From Paenibacillus sp. MZ04-78.2 (GTDB lineage Bacteria > Bacillota > Bacilli > Paenibacillales > NBRC-103111): a stretch of 45,247 nucleotides of DNA. How positions within the stretch are numbered: position 1 is the stretch's first letter; each line of letters begins with the position of its first letter. The notes below the pieces were generated by a model, which made no database searches, was not told the DNA's origin, and saw only the letters and a list, made by a program, of their open reading frames with translations. Both the position numbers and the translations under genes were made by a program. Of the stretch, positions 23,286 to 32,555 are shown piece by piece. The DNA lies in NCBI RefSeq assembly GCF_024213375.1, contig NZ_JANAVJ010000042.1:1-45247 (forward strand), read 5' to 3'.

Positions 23286-23306
23286 TATAAGTTGCGCTAA
23301 CTTATA
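23286..23306. promoter_or_regulatory. Inverted repeat, possible operator
   Basis: TATAAGTT-GCGCT-AACTTATA, a perfect 8-bp dyad about 135 bases upstream of the leader ORF. The CD3324-type protein could bind it for autoregulation, but nothing shows that. Confidence 0.35.
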
Positions 23307-23599
23307 AGTCCTTATCAACAAAAAAACACGATCGCCATGTCGTGCCTGAATGCCTCTATATGTCATGTATCATTCAATGACGGTTCAGGTGACGGTGAAG
23401 GAGAAAAATGCTTATTCACTTGTTAGCAAACCCTTTTCCTTTTTTCGTTGTGTCCAGTACTATTACCATTGCACGACACTCCCTTCACCTGAATTTTGGA
23501 TGACACCGAATTTCTCTTACATTATAACCCATCGATTCTTGCATTGTCCATCCGCGAATATATAAGGGGCCCGAAGGCCCCCTTGACTGGCGTCTCCGC
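23307..23599. other. Intergenic stretch without recognised genes
   Basis: Short plus-strand ORFs here (for example 23350-23565) lack ribosome sites and coding character. A GC-rich hairpin (AAGGGG..CC-TTCG-GG CCCCTT, about 23564-23585) near the right end could end the micro-ORF transcript on the minus strand. Confidence 0.5.
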
Positions 23600-23632
23600 T
23601 TACGCGAAGACCACCTCGGTTACTGTAATCAT
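23600..23632 (-). CDS. Possible 10-codon micro-ORF
   Basis: MITVTEVVFA after AAAGGAG (12 bases upstream), followed by a GC-rich hairpin. A short transcript between terminator-like structures may exist, but size alone makes this weak. Confidence 0.2.
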   Translation of the reverse strand: MITVTEVVFA

Positions 23633-23833
23633 CGTATCTGATCACTCCTTTCCTTAAGCGTCAGCCGGCCGGCTACATCTCCTATTAACTCATATCGGCT
23701 GTGGTGCCGCAAGGTGGAAAACGTTTATAACGATTCTATCCTTATTTTGTCCGCTGCTGCGCCTCACGGAAGCTTATGCCGGGAAAACGCCGTTTCCCGT
23801 ATTTTTGAACTGGCGCAAACCGCTCGCATCGTA

Positions 23834-23839
23834 TATAAT
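23834..23839 (+). promoter_or_regulatory. -10 box of the xpt-pbuX operon
   Basis: A perfect TATAAT about 37 bases before the aptamer. No good -35 box lies 16-18 bases upstream, so it is only a likely promoter. Confidence 0.45.
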
Positions 23840-23875
23840 GGCATACAGTAAAGCACCGGAAACGAATATAAAAAA

Positions 23876-23945
23876 GCTCGTATAATTGCAGGATAAATCG
23901 GCCTGCGAGTCTCTACCCTGCCTCCGCAACGGCAGGACTACGGGC
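23876..23945 (+). ncRNA. Purine riboswitch aptamer, guanine type
   Basis: P1 pairs GCTCGTA with TACGGGC. P2 has GCAGG/CCTGC and P3 CCTGCC/GGCAGG, each with a short loop. The core has TATAAT after P1, TCTCTACC between P2 and P3, and ACTACG after P3. The specificity base in that last stretch is C (23938), which pairs guanine or hypoxanthine; adenine-binding aptamers have U. Ligand binding should favour the terminator at 24031 and switch off xpt-pbuX. Confidence 0.9.
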
Positions 23946-24030
23946 GGTACACACGCGGACGCAGAAAGGAAGACCGCCGCTGCTTGCAGCCCGGCCGACC
24001 GTTTTGCGCCTTTTCTTGCTTTTGCGTATC

Positions 24031-24077
24031 GCCCGATTGCCCGTTTCTTAAGTTGAAACGGACGAGTCGGGCTTTTT
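24031..24077 (+). terminator. Riboswitch-controlled terminator
   Basis: Stem GCCCGA/TCGGGC with inner CCGTTTC/GAAACGG, then TTTTT, about 85 bases after the aptamer and 48 bases before xpt. This is the expression platform. Confidence 0.9.
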
Positions 24078-24094
24078 GTATTTATCGGGCTTAG

Positions 24095-24724
<630 letters not shown>

Positions 24725-24763
24725 TTCCATGCCCAACAATCCATTCCCGGAGGTATCCTTCCC

Positions 24764-26095
24764 GTGTCTATGAATGCCAAAACAACCAGCCAGCCGCCGA
24801 TGCGGCGGTTTTCGCTCGGCCTGCAGCACGTGCTGGCCATGTACGCGGGCGCCGTCATCGTGCCGCTGATTGTCGGCAGCGCGCTGAAGCTGTCGCCGGA
24901 GCAGCTCGCCTACCTGGTTTCGATTGACCTGTTAGCCTGTGGTATCGCGACCTTGCTTCAAGTATGGAGCAACCGGTTCTTCGGCATCGGCCTGCCGGTC
25001 GTGCTCGGCTGTGCGTTCACGGCCGTCGGCCCGATGATCGCCATCGGGAGCCAGCACGGCATCTCGACCATCTATGGCGCCATTTTGGCTGCGGGCTTGT
25101 TCGTCGTCCTCTTCGCCGGACTGTTCGGCAAGCTGATCCGCTTCTTCCCTCCGGTCGTGACCGGTTCGGTCGTCACGATCATCGGGCTCACGCTCATTCC
25201 CGTAGCGCTGAACGATATGGGCGGCGGGGTCGGCAATCCGAATTTTGGCGCGCCGATCAACCTGCTGCTTTCGTTCGGCGTGCTCGCGCTGATTATTGCT
25301 ATGAACCGCTTTTTCACCGGCTTTTGGCGGGCCATCTCGATTCTGCTCGGCTTGATCGCCGGGACGCTTGTCGCGGCGCTGCTCGGCAAGATCAGCTTCG
25401 CTCCGTTCCATGAAGCTTCCTGGTTTCATATGGTGCATCCGCTCTACTTCGGTATGCCGACGTTTGAAATCACCTCCATACTGACGATGATTCTGGTTGC
25501 TGCGGTCAGCCTGGTGGAGTCGACCGGCGTCTTTCTGGCTCTCGGCAAAATATGCGACCAAGACATCCGCTCGGAGGATTTGACCCGCGGTTACCGCGCA
25601 GAAGGGCTCGCGATCATCCTCGGCGGCTTGTTCAACGCTTTCCCGTATACGACCTTCTCGCAGAACGTCGGGCTTATCCAAATGAGCGGCGTCCGGACGC
25701 GCGACGTGATCATGGCCGCAGGCGGCATTTTGATCGTCCTTGGCCTGATCCCGAAAGTCGCGGCGCTGACGACGCTGATCCCGACCCCCGTGCTCGGCGG
25801 CGGGACCGTCGCCATGTTCGGCATGGTCGTCTCTTCCGGAATCCGCATGCTCGGCTCGCAGGTCGATCTGAACAACCATGAGAACCTGCTGATCATCGCC
25901 TGCTCCATCGGCATCGGCCTTGGCGTGACGGTCGTTCCGACGCTGTTCAACCAACTGCCGCAAGCCGTGCAAATTTTGACCGGCAACGGCATTGTCGCAG
26001 GTAGCTTTACCGCGATCGTGCTGAATCTGGTGTTCAACCTTCGGCGGAAACCGTCGGTTGCCGACGCTTCACAGCCGCAAGGCGCCGCGAACTGA
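24764..26095 (+). CDS. pbuX: Xanthine permease, NCS2/NAT family
   Basis: A 443-residue membrane protein with about 12-14 helices. The NAT signature is present: QNVGLIQMSGVRTRDV. The first half has the family's GLQHVLAMYAGAVIVP and the central part ESTGVFLALGKICDQ. It imports xanthine by proton symport for use by Xpt. The GTG at 24764 is chosen, GGAGG lying about 10 bases upstream; the ATG two codons later is possible. It is the last gene of the riboswitch operon. Xanthine specificity is from context; uric acid cannot be excluded. Confidence 0.93.
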   Translation: MSMNAKTTSQPPMRRFSLGLQHVLAMYAGAVIVPLIVGSALKLSPEQLAYLVSIDLLACGIATLLQVWSNRFFGIGLPVVLGCAFTAVGPMIAIGSQHGISTIYGAILAAGLFVVLFAGLFGKLIRFFPPVVTGSVVTIIGLTLIPVALNDMGGGVGNPNFGAPINLLLSFGVLALIIAMNRFFTGFWRAISILLGLIAGTLVAALLGKISFAPFHEASWFHMVHPLYFGMPTFEITSILTMILVAAVSLVESTGVFLALGKICDQDIRSEDLTRGYRAEGLAIILGGLFNAFPYTTFSQNVGLIQMSGVRTRDVIMAAGGILIVLGLIPKVAALTTLIPTPVLGGGTVAMFGMVVSSGIRMLGSQVDLNNHENLLIIACSIGIGLGVTVVPTLFNQLPQAVQILTGNGIVAGSFTAIVLNLVFNLRRKPSVADASQPQGAAN

Positions 26096-26121
26096 TCGAA
26101 GATAAACGCTTGATATCGTAT

Positions 26122-26173
26122 AAGAAGACTGCTGCCCTGTGATATGCGAACAGGACCGCAGTCTTCTTTTTTT
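26122..26173 (+). terminator. Terminator of xpt-pbuX
   Basis: Perfect 11-base outer stem AAGAAGACTGC/GCAGTCTTCTT with inner CCTGT/ACAGG, followed by TTTTT. Confidence 0.9.
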
Positions 26174-26191
26174 GCCACATTTCCTAATGAT

Positions 26192-27775
26192 TTAGTCCCA
26201 AACCACTTCCCAATTCCGGTTCAGCGACGCTTCAATCGTTCCCCGTTCCATAATATAGCCGGCCAGCAGCTCTGCCATATCGGTCGGAATGTCCTTTACG
26301 ACCGGCTTCCCTTGGAACATCAGGTAGTTTCCGCCGCCCGCCGCCCGGTAATTGTTCATGACGACGTCGTATTCCGCCTCCGGGTCGATCGGCTTGCCGT
26401 TATAGCGCAGCTCGACGATCCGCTGTCCTACCGGGCGCGAAATGTTGATCCGGTAGTCGATGCCTTCCCACATGTCGTAATTGTAATGCTGCGGCTTCGG
26501 ATCGCTGAATCCCGCACTGACTTGCACCGGACCGTTTCCGTCATATTGGGCAAAATACGAGGCCGAACGCTCCAGCGCGGCGCGAATATCCTGCCCCGAC
26601 ACCCGGATGACCTGCAGTGTGTTCGGATAAATATAATTGGAGACAATGTCCCGCATCGTAATATGCTCGGGAAATCCCGGCGAGATGTTGTCGAACAGCG
26701 CGGTGTTCGAGATCGGGGCACCCGACAGCTCCATCTGCACCCGGTTGATAAATTCGATGAGCGGATGCTCCTTCAGCCGGACCTGCATCGGATCGGTGAC
26801 GCGCATATCGCCAAGCAGACGCCCGATCGGCTGATCGAGCCATACTTGCGCAAGGCGTTCGTGCGGCTCCACGATGCCCAGCACCGCAGAATCTGGTGCT
26901 TCGCCTTGCGGGGACACCAGCTCGGACACGGCTTCCAGAACGCGCCAGCTTCCCGCTTCCAAGCCCAGCGTCAGCGTAACTTTGCCAAGCCACGCGCCTG
27001 CGCTGCCAGGCTGCACGACCGTCACCCCGTTGATGCTCGTTCCGCTGATCGAACGGTGCTGGTGACCCGTGAGCAGTACGTCGATGCCTTCCACCTCGCG
27101 GCAGAGCGCATAGCCTTGATTTTCCCCCGTCAACGGCTCTGTCGGCTCGCCGGACTCCAGGTGCCGCTCGAACCCTCCGTGATAGGAGACGATCACGACG
27201 TCCGCTCCCTCCTGCTCGCGCAAATGCTTTATCCACCGCTTGGCCGTCTCTACGGCATCGTCAAAACGCAGGCCCGCAATATGCTCGGGCTTCTCCCAAT
27301 GCGGGATGTAAGGCGTCGTCAACCCCAGCACGCCGATTTTAAGCCCTTGCTCAAGCGTCTTCACCAGATAGGGCTTGCCGAATAACGGTTCGCCCGTCGC
27401 CTCATCGACAATATTGGCGCTGAGCCAAGGGAAGCTCGATTCCCCGACCGCTTTGCGCAGCAGCTCCATCCCATAGTTGAATTCGTGATTCCCGATGACG
27501 GCCGCGTCGTACCCGAGTTCATTCAGGCACTGAATCATCGGATTCGGCTCCCCGACGTTCAGTTTGGCATGATGATACGCCAGTGGCGTCCCTTGAATCA
27601 AATCCCCGTTATCGATAAGCAGCAGCGGTCCGCCCTTCTGGCGCTCCTTGCGAATGATCGATGCGATTTTGGCCAGACCCGTTTCCGTCGGACTGTTGTT
27701 GGCATACTGAATCGGAAGCAGCGCCCCGTGAATGTCGCTAGTTTCCAAGATCGTGACTGTCAGCTTTTGAACCAC
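26192..27775 (-). CDS. Bifunctional metallophosphatase/5'-nucleotidase (YunD/UshA-like)
   Basis: A 527-residue two-domain enzyme. The calcineurin-like N-terminal domain has all metal motifs: ETSDIHG, DNGDLIQGTP, GNHEFNYG, VSYHGG and TGHQHR. The C-terminal domain (from about 330) has the nucleotide-binding part with FDNISPGFPEHIT and NNYRAAGGGNYLMF. It removes phosphate from nucleotides or cyclic nucleotides. There is no signal peptide, so it should be cytoplasmic, unlike UshA. GTG start at 27775, with GGAG 11 bases upstream. It is divergent from phnD; such phosphoesterases often sit beside phosphonate transporters in Firmicutes, which suggests use on organic phosphate compounds taken up there (inference). 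Confidence 0.92.
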   Translation of the reverse strand: MVQKLTVTILETSDIHGALLPIQYANNSPTETGLAKIASIIRKERQKGGPLLLIDNGDLIQGTPLAYHHAKLNVGEPNPMIQCLNELGYDAAVIGNHEFNYGMELLRKAVGESSFPWLSANIVDEATGEPLFGKPYLVKTLEQGLKIGVLGLTTPYIPHWEKPEHIAGLRFDDAVETAKRWIKHLREQEGADVVIVSYHGGFERHLESGEPTEPLTGENQGYALCREVEGIDVLLTGHQHRSISGTSINGVTVVQPGSAGAWLGKVTLTLGLEAGSWRVLEAVSELVSPQGEAPDSAVLGIVEPHERLAQVWLDQPIGRLLGDMRVTDPMQVRLKEHPLIEFINRVQMELSGAPISNTALFDNISPGFPEHITMRDIVSNYIYPNTLQVIRVSGQDIRAALERSASYFAQYDGNGPVQVSAGFSDPKPQHYNYDMWEGIDYRINISRPVGQRIVELRYNGKPIDPEAEYDVVMNNYRAAGGGNYLMFQGKPVVKDIPTDMAELLAGYIMERGTIEASLNRNWEVVWD

Positions 27776-27882
27776 CTTGCATTCAACTCCGTTTTTCCAT
27801 GAATTGAATCCACTATATCAAATTTAACGCCGGAGAACCATCCATCAGAATCGAAAATAATTTTCTACATATTTGGGTGTTT

Positions 27883-27926
27883 TTCACAAAAAATTTATTA
27901 TGGGTTATCCTAATCTATGGTATAGT
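27883..27926 (+). promoter_or_regulatory. T-rich hexamers at 11-bp spacing and -10 box before phnD
   Basis: TTCACA, TTTATT, TTATCC and TATGGT start at 27883, 27894, 27905 and 27916, exactly 11 bp apart. PhoP boxes of Bacillus are TT(A/C/T)A(C/T)A-like hexamers with the same period. A TATAGT (27921-27926) could be the -10. Match to the PhoP consensus is loose apart from the first unit. Confidence 0.35.
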
Positions 27927-27970
27927 AGAAAATGGATTTTGATCTAACAAGTTAACAGGAGGTCATTCCC

Positions 27971-28939
27971 ATGTTTAAAAAGTTTGCAGCAGCCAGTCTG
28001 TCCCTGGTGCTTTCCGCCGGGATTGCAGCAGGTTGCGGTACGAAAACAGATAACAAATCGGCAGCCCCTGCTCCTTCCGACAAAAAGCAAGAAGCGCCTG
28101 TGGCGAAAGGCTACACGCCTAAAGAATTGAAAGTGCAGTTCGTTCCATCCCAAAACGCGGAGACGCTGGAAGCGAAGGCGAAGCCGCTGGAGAAGCTGCT
28201 TGGCGAAAAGCTCGGCATTCCGGTCAAAGTATCCGTCTCGACCAACTACAACACCGTTATCGAAGCGATGGCTTCCAAGCAAGTCGATATCGGCTTCCTG
28301 CCTCCGAACGCTTATGTGCTGGCGCATGACGAGAGGAAAGCGGCAGACCTGCTGCTGCAAGCTCAACGGTACGGCGTAGACGACAAAACGGGCGCCGATA
28401 CCAAAGACCTGGTCGACTTCTACAAAGCTATGATCATCGTTAAAGCGGATTCCCCGATCAAAGAAATGAAAGACCTGAAAAGCAAAAAAATCGCTTGGCA
28501 GGGCGTAACGTCCTCCGCAGGCTTCGTATGGCCGGCCAACGAAATGAAAAAAGCCGGCGTCGATCCGGAGAAAGACGTAACGGGCATCGAAGTAAAAGGT
28601 CACGACAAAGGCATTATCGCCGTGCTGAACGGACAAGTTGACGCCGCGGCTATCTTCCAGGACGCCCGCTACAAGATGAAAACCGACTTTCCTGACATCT
28701 ATGAAAAAACGCGCGTGCTCGCCTTCACTTCTCCGATTCCGAACGACACGGTCACCGTTCGCAAAGATATGGATCAAGAGTGGAAAGACAAAATCGCTCA
28801 AGCGTTCATCGATATCGGCAAAGATCCGGCAGGCGGAAAAATCATTTTCGACGTATACTCCCACCGTGGCTACGTGAAATCCGATGACAAGAAATTCGAC
28901 GTCGTTCGCGAATATTCCAAAGGCATCGGCCAGAAGTAA
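27971..28939 (+). CDS. phnD: Phosphonate ABC transporter substrate-binding lipoprotein
   Basis: A 322-residue lipoprotein. The signal peptide ends in the lipobox IAAGC (Cys22). After a linker rich in Ala, Pro and Lys comes a type II binding protein: KVQFVPSQNAETLEAKAKPL, QVDIGFLPPNAYVL and IPNDTVTVRKD are typical PhnD segments. It captures phosphonates or related reduced phosphorus compounds outside the membrane. AGGAGG lies 8 bases before the ATG. Unusually, the ATPase and permeases are encoded on the opposite strand, converging on it, so it is separately transcribed. Phosphite or phosphate ester binding is also possible. A symmetrical terminator follows. Confidence 0.92.
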   Translation: MFKKFAAASLSLVLSAGIAAGCGTKTDNKSAAPAPSDKKQEAPVAKGYTPKELKVQFVPSQNAETLEAKAKPLEKLLGEKLGIPVKVSVSTNYNTVIEAMASKQVDIGFLPPNAYVLAHDERKAADLLLQAQRYGVDDKTGADTKDLVDFYKAMIIVKADSPIKEMKDLKSKKIAWQGVTSSAGFVWPANEMKKAGVDPEKDVTGIEVKGHDKGIIAVLNGQVDAAAIFQDARYKMKTDFPDIYEKTRVLAFTSPIPNDTVTVRKDMDQEWKDKIAQAFIDIGKDPAGGKIIFDVYSHRGYVKSDDKKFDVVREYSKGIGQK

Positions 28940-28951
28940 ATCTAAGCTTTT

Positions 28952-28999
28952 AGCAAAAAGGAGCACCCTGCTTTCCGCAGCGGCGCTCCTTTTTGCTTT
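28952..28999. terminator. Terminator after phnD, symmetrical
   Basis: Perfect 13-base stem AGCAAAAAGGAGC/GCTCCTTTTTGCT with inner CTGC/GCAG. Works on plus; A/T composition allows minus too. Confidence 0.85.
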
Positions 29000-29082
29000 A
29001 CAGACGTTCCTTGACTTGATCCATCTCCAGCGCCGAAGATACGGGGATTTCTTCAACGCTTCATCGGGGTCCCGTCCCGTGC

Positions 29083-29125
29083 AAAAAAAGCCCGCCTTCG
29101 GCCCAATGATCCGAAGAGCGGGCTT
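29083..29125 (-). terminator. Terminator of phnC-phnE-phnE
   Basis: On the minus strand AAGCCCGC/GCGGGCTT with inner CTTCGG/CCGAAG, then TTTTT. It lies 13 bases after the phnE2 stop. Confidence 0.9.
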
Positions 29126-29137
29126 CGTGGTCTACAC

Positions 29138-29929
29138 CTACACCAGACGTCTGCGAATGGCGGAAGAAATAATATCGATAATGGTGACCATGACGATGAT
29201 CCCGAGCAGAATAACGCCGACGCGGTTCCATGCGCGGCCGTCCAGCGCCTGAATGAGCGGCGCCCCGATCCCTCCCGCCCCGATCAGGCCGAGGATGGAA
29301 GCGGAACGGATGTTAATCTCGAAACGGTACAGCGCAAACGAGAAGAAGTGCGGCAGCACCTGCGGAATGACGGCGAACCACAGCACCTGCAAGCGGTTGG
29401 CGCCACAGGCGGTCAGCGCCTCGGTCGGCCCGAGATCGAGATTTTCGAGCGCCTCCGAATACAGCTTGCCGAGCATCCCGATCGAGTGCAGGCCGAGCGC
29501 CAGCACCCCGGCATAAGCGCCCGGGCCTACCGCTTTAATGAAGATGACCGCCATGATGATTTCCGGGAACGTCCGGATAAAGCTCAGCATGAATTTGCCG
29601 CTGCCGGATACCCAGCGGAAACGACTCATGTTGTTGGCGGCCCAGAAGGCGAACGGCACGCACAGAAACGCCGAAATAAACGTGCCGATAATGGAGATGG
29701 CCAGCGTATCGAGCAGTCCCCGAATCAGGTCCTCGCCCTCGGGCATGTAGACGTAACCCCAATCGGGATTGAACAAGCCGCGGAGAATGGCGGCAAAATC
29801 CCGGCCGGCGTTTTCCGTTAAGCCTTCGAATTTAAGGCCGAGAAAAGACCAAAGATATATGGCCAAAATAATGATTGCCACGAGCCAGAAGCGGATGCGG
29901 AACGGTTTTTTAGTCGTCGTCTGATTCAT
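29138..29929 (-). CDS. phnE: Phosphonate ABC transporter permease (second)
   Basis: A 263-residue permease with about six helices. The ABC permease EAA loop appears as EALTACGANRLQVLWFAVIP, and the C-terminal part RSASILGLIGAGGIGAPL is typical of PhnE. Its ATG overlaps the stop of the first phnE by 4 bases, so translation is coupled. With the first permease it would form a heterodimeric channel for the substrate delivered by PhnD. Last gene of the operon. Confidence 0.92.
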   Translation of the reverse strand: MNQTTTKKPFRIRFWLVAIIILAIYLWSFLGLKFEGLTENAGRDFAAILRGLFNPDWGYVYMPEGEDLIRGLLDTLAISIIGTFISAFLCVPFAFWAANNMSRFRWVSGSGKFMLSFIRTFPEIIMAVIFIKAVGPGAYAGVLALGLHSIGMLGKLYSEALENLDLGPTEALTACGANRLQVLWFAVIPQVLPHFFSFALYRFEINIRSASILGLIGAGGIGAPLIQALDGRAWNRVGVILLGIIVMVTIIDIISSAIRRRLV

Positions 29930-30717
29930 AGCAGCCTCTCCCTTATCTTCGTGCTCACGAAATCGATCAACACCACGATCGCCAGCGTCAAAATAATGAT
30001 AAGGGCCGAACGGTCATAACGGAACATCTGCAGCGTCCGGTCGAGCGTTAGCCCGATCCCGCCCGCGCCGACCAAGCCGAGCACGGCGGCAGCCCGGACA
30101 TTGACTTCGAACGTGTACAAAAAATACGCGATATATTGCGCCGCCACCTGAGGCACGACGCCAAAATGAATCCATTGCAGCTTGTTGGCCCCGACGGCCG
30201 TCATCGCTTCCAGCGGGCCCGGATCGATCGCCTCGATCGATTCGTAGGTCAGCTTGGCGATCAAGCCGAAGGAGAAGAAGGCGAGCGCCAGTACCCCGGG
30301 CATCACGCCGATGCTGAAGATCGCCACGAACAATCCGGCAAAAAGTAGCTCCGGAATCGTCCGGATCAGGTTGAGAATAATGCGCGCCGGATGATAAATC
30401 CACGGGTTGCGGGTTACGTTGCTGGCTGCAAGCAAAGCGATCGGAATCGCGGCCAGCCCACCGAGCGTCGTACCGATCACAGCCATTTGGATCGTTTCCG
30501 CCATCGGCTTCCAGACGACATCGATATATCTCCAGTCAGGAGGAACCATCTCAACGAGCAGCTTGCCCATCTCCGGAAGGCCTTCGATCAACTTGGCAAT
30601 GCTGGAGTCGGTCTTATCGGCGCTCCACCATAATAGAAAAATTAAAGCGAACGTCGTTATATACGACTTCATATTCGACGGCTTTTTCAGGATGTCGCGG
30701 CGTTCGGGCCCGGTCAT
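29926..30717 (-). CDS. phnE: Phosphonate ABC transporter permease (first)
   Basis: A 263-residue permease, the same length as its downstream paralogue and clearly related ([37 protein letters not shown]). Its start overlaps the phnC stop by 4 bases (ATGA). A later ATG (MKSYITTF, 16 codons in) is possible, but the coupled start is preferred. Two permease genes instead of one long one is the usual Firmicute phnCDEE pattern. Confidence 0.92.
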   Translation of the reverse strand: MTGPERRDILKKPSNMKSYITTFALIFLLWWSADKTDSSIAKLIEGLPEMGKLLVEMVPPDWRYIDVVWKPMAETIQMAVIGTTLGGLAAIPIALLAASNVTRNPWIYHPARIILNLIRTIPELLFAGLFVAIFSIGVMPGVLALAFFSFGLIAKLTYESIEAIDPGPLEAMTAVGANKLQWIHFGVVPQVAAQYIAYFLYTFEVNVRAAAVLGLVGAGGIGLTLDRTLQMFRYDRSALIIILTLAIVVLIDFVSTKIRERLL

Positions 30718-31487
30718 TCCGCCTCCACCCCCAGAAGCTCATCCTTCTTGATTGCGCGTCCGTAAATACCCGAGAAGGCCTCATCCGTCGCTTCCGATAC
30801 GGGACCGTCGAACACGACCTCCCCCGCGCGCAGCCCGATAATGCGGGTCGCGTATTCCCGCGCCAAATCGATAAAGTGAAGGTTAACGACGGTCGTGATG
30901 CCGAGCTCCTGATTAATCCGTTTCAAGTCATCCATCACCTGGCGTGTCGTCAACGGGTCCAGCGAGGCGACCGGCTCGTCCGCCAGAATAATTTTCGCTT
31001 CCTGGGCAAGCGCTCTGGCGATCGATACGCGCTGCTGCTGTCCGCCGGACAGCTCGTCCGCACGGGCATACGCCTTCTCCCGAATATTGACGCGCTCAAG
31101 CGCTTGGAGCGCAAGCTCCACATCTCTATTCGGAAAAAGCCCGAGCAGCGTCCGCAGCGTCGAATGATAGCCCACACGGCCGGAGAGAACATTACGAAGA
31201 ACGGAGGAACGTTTGACTAAGTTGAAATTTTGAAAAATCATACCGATATCGCGGCGCAAATTTCGAAGCTGGGCTCCCCTGGCCGTCGTAATCGACCGCC
31301 CGTCAATGAGAATTTGGCCATTGGTAATTTCATGCAGCCTGTTAATTGATCGCAGCAGCGTCGATTTTCCGGCTCCCGAGAGACCGACGATTACAATAAA
31401 TTCGCCTTTGTCCATGGTCAAATTAATATTTTTGAGACCTACGGTTCCGTTCGGATATACCTTGGACACATTCTGGAATTCAATCAT
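30714..31487 (-). CDS. phnC: Phosphonate ABC transporter ATPase
   Basis: A 257-residue ATPase. Walker [11 protein letters not shown]-loop in [16 protein letters not shown], signature LSGGQQQR, Walker [14 protein letters not shown] and the switch His in NLHFIDLA are present. The segment [21 protein letters not shown] is characteristic of PhnC. First gene of the operon. The upstream 145 bases hold TTAAGT and TTAATC at 11-bp spacing, possible weak PhoP boxes. Confidence 0.95.
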   Translation of the reverse strand: MIEFQNVSKVYPNGTVGLKNINLTMDKGEFIVIVGLSGAGKSTLLRSINRLHEITNGQILIDGRSITTARGAQLRNLRRDIGMIFQNFNLVKRSSVLRNVLSGRVGYHSTLRTLLGLFPNRDVELALQALERVNIREKAYARADELSGGQQQRVSIARALAQEAKIILADEPVASLDPLTTRQVMDDLKRINQELGITTVVNLHFIDLAREYATRIIGLRAGEVVFDGPVSEATDEAFSGIYGRAIKKDELLGVEAE

Positions 31488-31632
31488 AGTCTAATGAAAG
31501 TCCCCTTTAGCTAGATTAAACTGACCAGCTTGTAATTCGACATGAATCGCGGTTTTCCTTTTCCAATTCACCTCAAATGACCTAGATTAATGAAAACTTA
31601 ACACTTCTTACCTATAGGACTTGACTGCGATT

Positions 31633-32433
31633 TTAAAATAACAACCCGCAAATGAACGCAATGACCTTCGCTCCCGGCAGGAGCAGCAGATGGGCGAGCA
31701 AGGTGCCGGCCAGCCGCGACAGCATAAGGATGCCGAACATTTTATGGAGCTCCGCCTGCTTCACCTTGCCGGACATCGCCTTATCGGACAGCAGCGCTAC
31801 TCGCGGATCGATGAAGATGGTCAACAGGATCGTGGCAATCCCGTTGATCAGACCTGACGATTGCGCGGTGCTTGTCCCATGCTCGGGAGCGAGATAAGAC
31901 GCGTACAGCGCGGATAATACGCCGACCGTGTAAATGCCCGTGACCAAGGTGTTCATCAGCAACAGCCGCTTCGGAATTCCGCCGACCCGCAGCCGGCTGA
32001 GCATCTCCAGACGGGGCAGCCGAAATACGCGCTTGACCGATTTCAGCTTGTCGATCGTCACGGACTCCCGGATCAGAACCGGCAGCGAGCCGACAACCTC
32101 AAGCCGGGCGATCAGCCGAGCGGCCACGAACACCATTGTCGGAAAAACAAGAAGCGCCGCCAGCGTCCCGACGGAAGCCCCGATCAAGATCAGATGAAAT
32201 TGAAACCCGAGCTCAATGCCCGGGTCATTCTTCGCTTTATCGATCAAATTGCCGAATAACGTGCCTTGAAGCATGTTCGAAGTTCTGGAGATCAGAACAA
32301 TGATGCCTGTGAGCGACAAGGCGACCGCCAGCTTTCCTGTGCGGATACCGGCCAGCCTAACCGCATATGATAGCGTTTCCACGCCGTGAATGATCAAGGT
32401 CAGCGCGAATACGAGCCATACCGATCCGACCAT
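31633..32433 (-). CDS. amj: Lipid II flippase, Amj family
   Basis: A 266-residue membrane protein with about six or seven helices. The start FALTLIIHGVETLSYAVRLA is the conserved first helix of Amj (YdaH), which flips lipid II across the membrane as an alternative to MurJ. Further marks are RTGKLAVALSL with ISRTSNMLQG, and INGIATILLTIFIDPRVALL. The ATG at 32433 follows GGAGGGGG closely; the longer reading adds 22 residues before this site. It is a single gene. In B. subtilis amj is induced by loss of MurJ function under SigM; a SigM promoter was not seen here. Confidence 0.9.
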   Translation of the reverse strand: MVGSVWLVFALTLIIHGVETLSYAVRLAGIRTGKLAVALSLTGIIVLISRTSNMLQGTLFGNLIDKAKNDPGIELGFQFHLILIGASVGTLAALLVFPTMVFVAARLIARLEVVGSLPVLIRESVTIDKLKSVKRVFRLPRLEMLSRLRVGGIPKRLLLMNTLVTGIYTVGVLSALYASYLAPEHGTSTAQSSGLINGIATILLTIFIDPRVALLSDKAMSGKVKQAELHKMFGILMLSRLAGTLLAHLLLLPGAKVIAFICGLLF

Positions 32434-32555
32434 GCTTCCCCCTCCTCCGTTTTCCAGACAAGCCAAAAACGCGACCGCACGCTTGATTCGCAGGAACAAA
32501 GACGGCTGTCGCGTTTGCTAGTGGTTTGTCGGCTGATGATGTCTCTTTATCGCTG

